From Brachybacterium sp042666875 (GTDB taxonomy: Bacteria; Actinomycetota; Actinomycetes; Actinomycetales; Dermabacteraceae), in assembly GCF_042666875.1 (NCBI RefSeq), contig NZ_JBHTCX010000003.1, positions 124,001 to 188,000 on the forward strand: a stretch of DNA of 64,000 nt. Direction: 5' to 3'. The position numbers and the translations under genes were made by a program. Shown here in pieces: positions 25,702 to 33,502 of this stretch. Within the stretch, counting starts at the first letter, position 1. Every line of letters starts with the position of its first letter. The notes under the pieces were generated by a model. It was given only the letters and a program-made list of their open reading frames with translations, was not told where the DNA came from and searched no databases.

Positions 25702-26766
25702 TCACAGCAGCCGCGCGAACCGCTCCAGCGCGGCGACGCCGACGACGTCCTCCTCCCCCAGCGGGATCTCCTGCAGCGGCACCTCCGGCAGCGCGGAGCG
25801 GAGGGTGGCCAGATGCTCCTCCTCCAGTGCCCGGCGGCGCTCCAGGAAGTCCCCGCGGCCTGCCGGGGAGCGCTTGTTGACCACGAGTGCGCCGACGTCG
25901 ACGCCGGTGCGGGTCAGCTCCTCGTGCAGCTCGATGGTCTCGAGCACCGGCAGACGCTCGGCGGCCAGCACGATCGCGAAGGAGGTGGTCTCGGCGTCGG
26001 TGAGAACCTCCCGGAGGCCAGCGAGGCGATCGCGGCGGCGCAGCAGGATGGAGCGGATCTCCTCGTCGCGCTCCGCGACGGGGTCGCGCGGGGCGGCACT
26101 GCCGAGGATCTTCGAGCCGTGCCCGTCCAGGCCCCGCAGCGCCGCGCCCAGCTTCTCGGACTTCTCCCGGCGGCTCAGCAGCCCGTCGGTCCAGGCCGTC
26201 ATGACCTCCGGCAGCGTCATCAGTCGGGCGGTATGACCGGAGGGGGCGGTGTCGACGACGACCAGGTCGAAGTCCTGCATCCCGGTCTCGACCAGCTCGG
26301 TGATCCGCTCCAGCACAGCGGCCTCGTGGGTGCCCGGGGAGCGGCGGGAGAGGCCCATGTGCTTGTCGACCTCGCCGGCGAGGTGCTCGGGCATCAGCCG
26401 CTTCAGGGTGCTGCCCACCTCGGCCAGGTGCTGATCCGTGGTGGCGTCGGGGTCGATCTCGATGCCGGCGAGCAAGCCGCCGCTGGTGCCATCTCCAGCG
26501 GCGGGACCGGCGCCGACACGCGGGCCACCGTCGCCATCCATCGCAGCCGCGGCACCTCCGTCCCCGTCCAGCGGGGTGATGCGATCGCCGATCCTCTGAT
26601 CCCAGAGGTGGCCGAGGTTGTGGGCCGGGTCGGTGGAGACCACCAGCACCCGCCGGCCCTCCCGCGCGGCGGCGAGCGCGAGCGCGGAGGCGACGGTGGT
26701 CTTGCCGACGCCGCCCTTGCCGCCCAGGAACAGCACGCGCCGCTGGGCGGCAAGGCTCAGCAGCAT
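25702..26766 (-). CDS. ArsA family P-loop ATPase
   Basis: 354 residues. The deviant Walker A GGKGGVGKTT is at residues 15-24 and the switch motif VVVDTAPSGHT near 180; the signature DPAHNLGHLW follows the first strand. A Gly/Ala/Asp-rich insert of about 25 residues (around 70-97) breaks the domain. ArsA/Get3-like ATPases act as dimers that move metalloids or hand membrane proteins on. The two-ATPase ArsA of arsenic operons is longer and no arsB is near. ATG 26766 overlaps the last codons of the CC-star gene. Third gene of the cstA operon, so a role linked to CstA is more likely than arsenite export. Confidence 0.85.
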   Translation of the reverse strand: MLLSLAAQRRVLFLGGKGGVGKTTVASALALAAAREGRRVLVVSTDPAHNLGHLWDQRIGDRITPLDGDGGAAAAMDGDGGPRVGAGPAAGDGTSGGLLAGIEIDPDATTDQHLAEVGSTLKRLMPEHLAGEVDKHMGLSRRSPGTHEAAVLERITELVETGMQDFDLVVVDTAPSGHTARLMTLPEVMTAWTDGLLSRREKSEKLGAALRGLDGHGSKILGSAAPRDPVAERDEEIRSILLRRRDRLAGLREVLTDAETTSFAIVLAAERLPVLETIELHEELTRTGVDVGALVVNKRSPAGRGDFLERRRALEEEHLATLRSALPEVPLQEIPLGEEDVVGVAALERFARLL

Positions 26767-27017
26767 CGGAAATCCTCCAGCGGGGAGCGCTCCATGCCCA
26801 TGCGGCGGTGCCAGTCGTGGAAGCTGTCGTAGAGCACCGGCAGCAGCTCCGCGGTGTAATACGAGACGGGGTTCGGCACCCCCAGCATCTCGCTCATCAC
26901 CAGCATGCGGAACAGGTCGTCCTGGTCGCGCCGGGCACGGGCGAAGGTGCGGCGGTACGGGGCGACGTAGAACTCGCGCAGTCCGTCGCTGAATGCCCGC
27001 CAGCGGGAGCGCGCCAT
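26757..27017 (-). CDS. Small cory-CC-star-like protein
   Basis: 86 residues ending in Cys-Cys immediately before the stop, the trait for which the actinobacterial cory-CC-star family is named. The body is polar with FYVAPYRRTFARARRDQDDL and a conserved-looking VSYYTAELLPVLYDSFHDWH. ATG 27017 shares TGATG with the cstA stop. The final TGC TGC TGA is read one base back as ATG CTG CTG, the start of the ArsA gene. Function unknown; the position between a carbon-starvation transporter and an ATPase suggests a shared complex. Family recognition is from memory of the name and features. Confidence 0.7.
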   Translation of the reverse strand: MARSRWRAFSDGLREFYVAPYRRTFARARRDQDDLFRMLVMSEMLGVPNPVSYYTAELLPVLYDSFHDWHRRMGMERSPLEDFRCC

Positions 27018-28720
27018 CAGCGTGCGCGGCCCTCGTCGGCGGTCGTCGCGGCCGGCTCGTCCAGTTCCGGCTCCTGCCGGCGCGCACGGTTCAGGGCGAT
27101 GGCGGATTCGACGATCACCCACACCGCCGCGATCAGGATGACGATGTCCATGATCAGCAGCAGCCAGTTGCCCTCGGCGAGGAACCCGCCGAGCTGGATC
27201 AGCAGGGCGTAGACGCTGACGAAGAGGACGAACAGCAGCGGGATCATCACCGGCAGCACGGGGCGGCGCTTGCGGGTGAGCATCACGGCCAGGATCGCCA
27301 GGGTCAGCCCGGCCAGCAGCTGGTTGGTGGTGCCGAACAGCGGCCAGATCAGCATGCCGCCGGACCCGTCGGCCCCCGCGCCGAAGGCGAGTGCCAGGCA
27401 CACCACGAGCACGACGAGGGTCGCCGAGAGCGTGCCGAGTTTGAGGCCGACGATCTGGCCCATCTCCTGGACCACGAAGCGCTGCAGTCGCACGCCCGTA
27501 TCCATGGTGGTCGCCGCGAACAGCACGGCCATGGTGGCCAGGATCGTGGCCGACAGCGACGTCGGCAGGCCCAGGCCGGCGTTGAGGATCGCGCCGCCGC
27601 CGTCGACGAACGCGACGACGCCGCCCTCGTTGAACGCCGAGTAGACCGATTCCCAGTCGGCGAGCGTGCGGAAGCCCGCAGTGGTGGCGATGATCGCGCC
27701 GAGCGCCAGCAGCCCCTCGCCGACGGCGCCGAAGTAGCCGACGAAGCGGGCGTCGGTCTCCTTGTCCAGCTGCTTGGAGGAGGTGCCGGAGGAGACGATG
27801 CCGTGGAAGCCGGAGATGGCGCCGCAGGCGATGGTCACGAACAGCAGCGGCATCACCCCGGGCGTGCCCTCGGGCACGCTGGTGTTGAACGAGGGCGCGA
27901 CGATCTCGGGCCGGAAGATCAGCACCGAGCCGTACAGCAGTCCCAGTCCGATGAACAGCTGCAGGCCGTTGATGTAGTCGCGCGGCTGCAGCAGCACCCA
28001 CACCGGCAGGGTCGACGCGATGGCGGCGTAGACGAACAGCACCAGGATCCAGAACGCCTCGGCGGACATTCCCAGCACCGTCTCCGGCAGGGCGACGGGG
28101 AACCGGTCGCCGACCAGGATCAGGGCGTACAGGGCGGCCACGCCCACCACGGAGACCACCGGCAGGCTCCACTTCAGCCGGTAGATGGCCTGACCGATCA
28201 GCACCGCGACCACCAGCGCGCCCCAGACGGGGATCACCGCCGTCGGGGTCGAGACGAACAGCCCGGAGATCACCACGGCGAAGGCGGCGTTGACCATGAG
28301 CAGCAGCAGGAAGATGACCACCAGGAACAGCCGGCTGCCGCGGGCGCCGATGTAGCGGGCCGAGAGCGTGCCGATGGACTGGCCGCGGTTGCGCACCGAG
28401 GCCCACAGCGCGCCGAGGTCGTGCATGCCGGCGAAGAAGACGGTGCCGAGCGTGACCCACAGGAACGCGGGCAGCCAGCCCCAGATCACGGCGACCGCGG
28501 GGCCGACGATGGGCGCGGCCCCGGCGACGGAGGTGAAGTGGTGCCCCCAGAGCACGAACTTGTTGGTGGGCACGAAGTCCACGCCGTCGCGCAGCTCATG
28601 GGCGGGGGTGCGGAAGGCCGCGTCGAGCTTGTAGACGCGACCGGAGAGGAAGCGGGAGTACAGCACGTACCCCGCGACCATCATGGCGATGCCGACGACG
28701 GCGAGGATCAGCGAGTTCAC
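27017..28720 (-). CDS. cstA: Carbon starvation protein CstA-type transporter
   Basis: 567 residues with about 15-16 membrane helices. Typical CstA stretches are FVPTNKFVLWGHHFTSVAGAAPIVGPAVAV, here at the N-terminus (quoted in part: NKFVLWGHHFTSVAGAAP), HDLGALWASVRNRGQSIG and LFGTTNQLLAGL. CstA/BtsT proteins import peptides or pyruvate when carbon is scarce. GTG 28720 is chosen because AGGAAGG lies ten bases upstream; ATG 28741 is an alternative. It leads a three-gene overlapping operon with the CC-star protein and an ArsA-type ATPase. In many bacteria a small YbdD-like partner follows cstA; here the CC-star protein occupies that position. Confidence 0.9.
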   Translation of the reverse strand: MNSLILAVVGIAMMVAGYVLYSRFLSGRVYKLDAAFRTPAHELRDGVDFVPTNKFVLWGHHFTSVAGAAPIVGPAVAVIWGWLPAFLWVTLGTVFFAGMHDLGALWASVRNRGQSIGTLSARYIGARGSRLFLVVIFLLLLMVNAAFAVVISGLFVSTPTAVIPVWGALVVAVLIGQAIYRLKWSLPVVSVVGVAALYALILVGDRFPVALPETVLGMSAEAFWILVLFVYAAIASTLPVWVLLQPRDYINGLQLFIGLGLLYGSVLIFRPEIVAPSFNTSVPEGTPGVMPLLFVTIACGAISGFHGIVSSGTSSKQLDKETDARFVGYFGAVGEGLLALGAIIATTAGFRTLADWESVYSAFNEGGVVAFVDGGGAILNAGLGLPTSLSATILATMAVLFAATTMDTGVRLQRFVVQEMGQIVGLKLGTLSATLVVLVVCLALAFGAGADGSGGMLIWPLFGTTNQLLAGLTLAILAVMLTRKRRPVLPVMIPLLFVLFVSVYALLIQLGGFLAEGNWLLLIMDIVILIAAVWVIVESAIALNRARRQEPELDEPAATTADEGRAR

Positions 28721-28888
28721 TGGGGGAAGCCTTCCTGTCATGTGCGGTACGCGCGCCGGTGGGCGTCCACGATCAGGGGCCGACGGCCGCCGTGGGCGGC
28801 GTGGCTCCGTCCGCGTCCCCATCGCGCGCGTTGGCACACACGGTAGCCGACGACGGGGGCGCTGTCGGCACCGCTCCGGGTGCGCTCT

Positions 28889-28928
28889 CGCCGCCGCACG
28901 GCGGCATTCCCGGTGCCGTCCGGCGGCG
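28889..28928 (-). terminator. Hairpin terminator after the beta-propeller gene
   Basis: CGCCGCCG (28889-28896) plus ACGGC pair with GCCGT plus CGGCGGCG (28921-28928), thirteen pairs broken by one C/C mismatch. It lies about 70 bases beyond the stop of the minus-strand propeller gene. The rest of the 279-base interval up to cstA shows nothing else. Confidence 0.6.
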
Positions 28929-28999
28929 ATGTCGTCGCGGTCCGCTGCGATCCGATCTCGCCGTCGCCCCGCTGCGCATCCGGACGGTCGCGCCGGACG

Positions 29000-30040
29000 T
29001 CAGATCAACGCGGTCACGTCGGGCTCGGAGCCGGTGGAGATGGTGCCGGTGACGGTGAAGGCGTCGAGGTCGAGGATCGCGACCGTGTCGGCATCCAGCA
29101 GGGTCACGAACGCCGTCGGCTCCGAGGGGTGGAAGGAGATCCCGGCCGGCGTCCCGTCGAAACCGATGGAGGTCTCCTCGGCGAGATCCGCGTCGTAGCG
29201 GGTGACGGTGCGGTTCTCGATGTCCGTGGTCAGCAGCTTGTCCTGGCCGGGGATCACGTAGACGCGCAGCGGGTCGCCGGGGACGTCGGCCCGCTGCTTC
29301 TCCTTCATCGTCCGCGCATCGAGCCGCACGAGTGCCTTGTCCTCGCGGGCGCCGACGTAGAGGTGCTTCTCGTCCTGGCTGAGGGCGCAGCTCTCCGGGA
29401 GCAGCCCCGGGGAGGCGATCACCGGGGCGACGGAGGCGTCGTGCGGGTCGACCAGACTCACGGTGTGCGACAGCAGCCCGGTGACGTAGGCGCGGGTGCC
29501 CTCGCGGTTGAGCGTGACCATGTGGGTCTTGATGCCGCCGGTGTGCACGGCGGCCGACGGGGCCTCGGCCTCCGCGGGATCGTCGATCCGTACCAGCACG
29601 GCCTTCTCCTCGCTGAGGACGTAGAGCCGGTCCTGCTCGTCGATCGCGATGCCGTGGAGGCGGTTGAACGGGCTGAGGTCGATCGTCCGCACCAGCTCGC
29701 GGGCGTCGAGATCGATGACGAACACGCTGGTACCGCCGCTGCCGACATCACCGGACATCCGCACCCCGTAGTGGCCGACGTAGGCGTACTTCGAGGCGCT
29801 GTCGATGACCATCTCGTGCGGGTACTCCCCCAGCTCGATCCGCTCGAGCAGGGTCCCGTCGGCGGCGTCGTGGAAGGCGACGGCATGGCCGCTCTTCTCG
29901 ACCACGACCAGAGTGCCCTCGAGGTCTCCGCCGCTGGGGGTGTTCTCGGCGCCTGCCGGGGAGGTCATCACGGTCGGGGCCGCTCCTGCTGCGAGGAGTC
30001 CGCCGCCCACGGCGCGGAATACGGTCCGTCGGGTCACCAT
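29000..30040 (-). CDS. Tat-exported YncE-like beta-propeller protein
   Basis: 346 residues. Twin-Arg signal MVTRRTVFRAVGGGLLAAG with cleavage near SPAGAE. The mature protein is a seven-bladed propeller with repeated blades such as KYAYVGHYGV, RLYVLSEEKAVLVRID, GTRAYVTGLLSHTVSLVDP and TAFVTLLDADTVAILDLD. The fold matches YVTN/lactonase-type propellers that bind ligands or act as secreted lactonases; no catalytic set can be assigned. ATG 30040 has AAGGGG upstream. The gene stands alone, with a 176-base gap to the next gene. Confidence 0.8.
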   Translation of the reverse strand: MVTRRTVFRAVGGGLLAAGAAPTVMTSPAGAENTPSGGDLEGTLVVVEKSGHAVAFHDAADGTLLERIELGEYPHEMVIDSASKYAYVGHYGVRMSGDVGSGGTSVFVIDLDARELVRTIDLSPFNRLHGIAIDEQDRLYVLSEEKAVLVRIDDPAEAEAPSAAVHTGGIKTHMVTLNREGTRAYVTGLLSHTVSLVDPHDASVAPVIASPGLLPESCALSQDEKHLYVGAREDKALVRLDARTMKEKQRADVPGDPLRVYVIPGQDKLLTTDIENRTVTRYDADLAEETSIGFDGTPAGISFHPSEPTAFVTLLDADTVAILDLDAFTVTGTISTGSEPDVTALI

Positions 30041-30216
30041 GTCGCTCTGCCCCTTCGCTCGTCCACTCGGGACGCTCGGTTCGTTCCGGAATGCTCGGTT
30101 CGCTGCGCAGGGCACGGTGGACGCCGCTGCGCGACCGCGAAACACGGTAGACGCGGGGCGAGGTCGGTTCAACGACGTGACGGCTCCGGTCCGCGGTGGC
30201 GTCCACCGCGAGCCGG

Positions 30217-30723
30217 CTACCGCACTGTGCGGGTTCCGCACCGCCGGAGGATGTCGTCCACGACGTCTGCCACTGGCGCGGTGGCGTCGATCGGGATGGC
30301 GCCGGCCGGTACGTCCTCGTGGTTGCGGTGCCATTGCTCGATGCGGGATCGCTCGGTCGGCTTTCCTCCGCCCCACTCCTCATCCGGCCGCGCATCCAGC
30401 CGCCGGGTGAGCGTGGCGAGGTCGACCCGCAGCACGAACACCTCGTCGAAGAGGTCCTGGAACTGCGGGAGATTCCTCGAGCCGCCGCAGAAGAAGGTGG
30501 CGGGCGCCGACTGATCGCCCGCGAGCTGCCTGACCTTCCGGGCGTCCCATATGTGGTGCTCGTGGAGCTGGGTCTCGGTCGGCTCACCAGTCTCGGGGTC
30601 ACCCTGGTAGGCCAGCTCCCGATCCCCGTGGATCACGTGGTGGCCGCGTCGCTGGAGCTCCTCGGCGACGGTGGTCTTGCCGGTGCCCGAGAGCCCTTCG
30701 ATCAGGTAGTTCTTCGTGCCCAT
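30217..30723 (-). CDS. Small P-loop kinase (AAA_18 nucleoside/adenylate-kinase-like)
   Basis: 168 residues with Walker A GLSGTGKTT at residues 10-18, a central GDRELAY substrate segment, and a lid-like stretch RRLDARPDEEWGGGKPTERS. It resembles small nucleotide or sugar kinases of unknown substrate. ATG 30723 follows the stop of the DapA-family gene by seven bases, with GGGAGTGA overlapping that stop as ribosome-binding site, so the two are co-transcribed. Confidence 0.75.
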   Translation of the reverse strand: MGTKNYLIEGLSGTGKTTVAEELQRRGHHVIHGDRELAYQGDPETGEPTETQLHEHHIWDARKVRQLAGDQSAPATFFCGGSRNLPQFQDLFDEVFVLRVDLATLTRRLDARPDEEWGGGKPTERSRIEQWHRNHEDVPAGAIPIDATAPVADVVDDILRRCGTRTVR

Positions 30724-30730
30724 GCGGCTG

Positions 30731-31642
30731 TCACTCCCTCAGATCAAGCGTGTCGACGGCCTCTCGCACGCGAGAACGGTGCTCCTCGGTGAGGCCGCGC
30801 AGCGGGCGCGGCAGGGAGGGTGCGGCGACCAGTCCGAGGTGCTCGGCGATCGCGGCCGCGACGCGCAGGCTCCCGAAGTCGGCGATCAGGTCCCACAGAG
30901 GGCGCAGTCGCTCCGAGTCGGCCAGCGAGCGCTCTGCCCGGGACGTGCCGTCGGCTCGGGCCGCGAGTGCGCTGCGAGCGACGCCGGCCATGGTGCGAGG
31001 GAGGGTGCCGCCGAGGGACGAGAACCAGGCGTCGCATCCGGCCAGCAATCCCGTTGCCGCGAACCCGTCACCGGAGATCCCGAGCTTCACGTGGCCGGGA
31101 ACGACGGCACGGATCGCCTGCACGCGCTCACGCACCTCGGCGACGGTCCCCGCCGTCGGTGGGATCTTGATCGCCTCCACCTGGGGCAGCCGGGCGATGT
31201 GGGCGTAGAGCTCGAGGGAGAAGGTGAAGTGCGTGGTGCCGGGGTTGTCATAGACGACCAGCGGGACCGAGAGCTCGGCGGTCACGTCCTCGTAGAGCCC
31301 GGCCACGTCGTCCTCGGTAAGCGGCTGGTAGCTCATCGGGGCCAGCAGCACGGCGGATGCCCCCGCCTCCTGGGCGTCGGCGGCGAGAGCCCTGACCCAT
31401 GAGGTGCGCAGCGCTCCGATGCCGACGATCACCGGCACCTCGCCGGCGTGCTCGACGGTGGCAGCGGCGACCGCTCGCCGCTCGCTGCGGTCGAGGTAGG
31501 CGTAGGAACCTGTCGACCCCAGCGCGCCGATCGAGTCCACGCCCGCCTCGACCATGCGAGCGACCAGGCGTGCATACGCGCCCATGTCCACGTCGTCGTG
31601 CCGGAACGGGGTGAGGGGAAAGGCGCTGAGACCGGTGAGCAT
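30731..31642 (-). CDS. DapA family aldolase (dihydrodipicolinate synthase/N-acetylneuraminate lyase superfamily)
   Basis: 303 residues, a class I aldolase TIM barrel. The Schiff-base lysine is Lys159 in EAIKIPPT; the Tyr partner is in LVVYDNPGTT near residue 132; the first loop carries GALGSTGSYAYL near residue 42. The usual GTTGE motif of true DapA is replaced by GSTGS, so it is more likely an aldolase for a sugar acid or hydroxyproline-type keto acid than the lysine-pathway enzyme. TACGTT lies seven bases before ATG 31642, a leaderless arrangement. Operon with a small P-loop kinase. Confidence 0.82.
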   Translation of the reverse strand: MLTGLSAFPLTPFRHDDVDMGAYARLVARMVEAGVDSIGALGSTGSYAYLDRSERRAVAAATVEHAGEVPVIVGIGALRTSWVRALAADAQEAGASAVLLAPMSYQPLTEDDVAGLYEDVTAELSVPLVVYDNPGTTHFTFSLELYAHIARLPQVEAIKIPPTAGTVAEVRERVQAIRAVVPGHVKLGISGDGFAATGLLAGCDAWFSSLGGTLPRTMAGVARSALAARADGTSRAERSLADSERLRPLWDLIADFGSLRVAAAIAEHLGLVAAPSLPRPLRGLTEEHRSRVREAVDTLDLRE

Positions 31643-31736
31643 GCGCCCGAACGTACAGCGCCCGGTTCCGCCCCTCTACAGGTTTCTCAGCACCCGTTTC
31701 TCAGGGCCCGGCTGTCAGAGCCTGGCGGTGCGACGC

Positions 31737-32495
31737 TCAGCGCACGGCGGCACGACCGGCGGCGGAGGCGATTCCGAGCCACGTGTGGCGGTTGCCCCAC
31801 CAGCACCAGCCGAGCTTCGGAGCGTCCTTCCGCTCGCGCCCGTCGCGTCCGGTCCCGTTGCTGATCCACAGCGCCGGGGTGCGGGAGGCGAACTTTCCGC
31901 TCTTCGTCGTCAGCCGGGATCCGATGGTCATGAAGCAGTGGTTGCGCTCCAGGACGCCCGGCTGCTGGAGGACCCAGTGCAGGCCCTCCGTCAGCAGCAG
32001 CGGGCTGCGACCGGGACCCGTGATCTCCGGGAGGCTCTCCTCGGGGGTGCGGTTGGCGAAAGTGTCGCCGCGGTCGATCCCCTCGACGACGTACACCGGG
32101 GTCGACGGGACGTCGATGCCGACGGGTGCGAACTCGTCCACATCGGTCATGTCCTCGACGACGAAGCCGGGCTTGTCGGCCCGTCGCATCAGCGGGGCCA
32201 GGGCCGACGGCGGCGCCAGGTCGGGGCGGATCGCCAGCAGCGCATCGGTGCGGGCGCTCCCCCAGGCCTCAGCTGCCTTGTGCAGGACATGCTCGGTGAG
32301 TCCGGCGCGGGCATGGACGTCGAGGTCGATCAGGCGCTGGGCCTGGTCGGCGAGGCTCGGCAGGGACGCGGCGGTGGGGGCGGCGTTCGTCGGCAGGGCG
32401 GCGTCGGGCTGCGTGATGGCGTCTCCTCGGGCAGGGGCGGCAGTGCCGGGATGGTGTGGTGCGCGGCGTGACGAGGGCACGTCGGCCGCAAGCAC
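31737..32495 (-). CDS. DUF5701 family protein
   Basis: About 252 residues. The C-terminal half contains GFVVEDMTDVDEFAPVG, HCFMTIGSRL and the closing LGWCWWGNRHTWLGIASAAGRA, a pattern I associate with actinobacterial DUF5701. The first 40 residues are Ala/Pro-rich. GTG 32495 has no clear ribosome-binding site, so the start is uncertain. Cytoplasmic; function unknown. It stands alone between the aldolase gene and the DUF1990 gene. Confidence 0.65.
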   Translation of the reverse strand: MLAADVPSSRRAPHHPGTAAPARGDAITQPDAALPTNAAPTAASLPSLADQAQRLIDLDVHARAGLTEHVLHKAAEAWGSARTDALLAIRPDLAPPSALAPLMRRADKPGFVVEDMTDVDEFAPVGIDVPSTPVYVVEGIDRGDTFANRTPEESLPEITGPGRSPLLLTEGLHWVLQQPGVLERNHCFMTIGSRLTTKSGKFASRTPALWISNGTGRDGRERKDAPKLGWCWWGNRHTWLGIASAAGRAAVR

Positions 32496-32593
32496 CTCAA
32501 CGTGGCGGAAGCGTGCCTCATTCCCTGGCGCGAGAAGACGTCGCCTGATTCCTCGCGGGATAGGACGTCATCTGTCCCCTCCCGGGCACACCG

Positions 32594-33169
32594 TCACCTG
32601 CCGGACAGCGCGCGAAGGTAACGGCTGGTGATGCGTTCCTGGACGAGCCGGGCCAGCGGCGCACAGATCCGCGAATACCATCGAGCCGGCCGTGAGACCG
32701 CTTCGATGCGGAAGGTGACGGTGCCGTCGTGCGCCCGGCAGACGGTGAACTCCTCGATCCCGGATTCGGGGTGGCCCTCGAGCGTCCCGTAGCGGAATCC
32801 GCGGCGGTCCGGCTCGTCGATCACCGTGAGCACCGTGCACGGGGCCGAGATCGCGAACGGCCCGATGCCGAGGCGCAGCTCCACCAGGGTGCCCTCGCGC
32901 GCCGGGACGTCCGATGCTGTGACGCGCAGGCCGGCGCGCTCGTGGACGCGCCAGGCGAGCAGGTCCGCAGCGGCCTGCTCGAAGCTGATGCTGCGCACGC
33001 GTACGTCGCGCTCAAGCCGGGCAAAGCCCCGTGGTGCGCTCTCGATATCCCGGGGAGCAGTAGTCAGTAGGGGTCCCGGGACCGTGAACTGGTGCTCCTG
33101 ACGGCTCGTTGTCCGACGGAGCGCATCCCGATCGCTCGCTTCCCGACGGTCCGCTCTCCGACCGTTCAC
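32594..33169 (-). CDS. DUF1990 family protein
   Basis: The conserved part (about 150 residues, ending at 32594) shows WRVHERAGLRVTASD, DEPDRRGFRYGTLEGHPESG and RWYSRICAPLARLVQERITSRYL, the layout of the DUF1990 SRPBCC-like domain. The start is unclear: no ATG, GTG or TTG lies between 33060 and 33168 in frame. GTG 33169 is used here, which puts an odd Arg-rich pentapeptide repeat, encoded by the 15-base DNA repeat, at the N-terminus. A non-canonical start nearer 33085 is possible. Function unknown. Confidence 0.6.
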   Translation of the reverse strand: MNGRRADRREASDRDALRRTTSRQEHQFTVPGPLLTTAPRDIESAPRGFARLERDVRVRSISFEQAAADLLAWRVHERAGLRVTASDVPAREGTLVELRLGIGPFAISAPCTVLTVIDEPDRRGFRYGTLEGHPESGIEEFTVCRAHDGTVTFRIEAVSRPARWYSRICAPLARLVQERITSRYLRALSGR

Positions 33170-33183
33170 TGTCCGACGAGCGG
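33096..33183. repeat. Imperfect ~15-base tandem repeat (six units)
   Basis: Units begin at 33096, 33112, 33126, 33141, 33157 and 33172 with consensus TCC(C)GACGG followed by a variable half. Unit lengths are 14-16 bases. It overlaps the uncertain 5' end of the DUF1990 gene. Confidence 0.7.
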
Positions 33184-33502
33184 TGATACCCCGACACCTC
33201 CAGCGCAGATCGGCAGGAGTTTGCCTGCCTGCGGCCAGATTACCGCCGCACGAATCCGGCACTGCCCTGTACCCCGGGCGCTCGGGCAGTGGCGCTGCGA
33301 GCCCCGGCGCCACCAGTCAGGCTGACTGCGATTCCCCGGTGACCGCTCCCACGCGTCTGACCGTTCCCCTCGCATCGCGCCCGTCGGGAGCCGCTGCCGC
33401 CCGCCCGGTCGAACCCTGGGCAGCCCGCCCGGATCCGGCCTAGGCTGGAAGAAGGTCCGCCGACGGACCGGGGCGGGCCGCGATCCCAGGAGGAACAGCG
33501 CC
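33184..33502. other. Intergenic region upstream of aconitase
   Basis: No gene is supported here. A TAGGCT -10 box (33441-33446) lies about 57 bases before the aconitase start; no clear -35 is seen. The AGGAGG ribosome-binding site ends the region. Open frames in this stretch have no recognisable protein content. Confidence 0.5.

Noticed and set aside
25702..26766. Arsenic-resistance operon
   Set aside because: The ArsA-type ATPase has one ATPase unit and no arsB, arsC or arsD near it; it overlaps cstA and CC-star genes instead. The ArsR-type gene at 45674 is 19 kb away and lacks metal-binding Cys.
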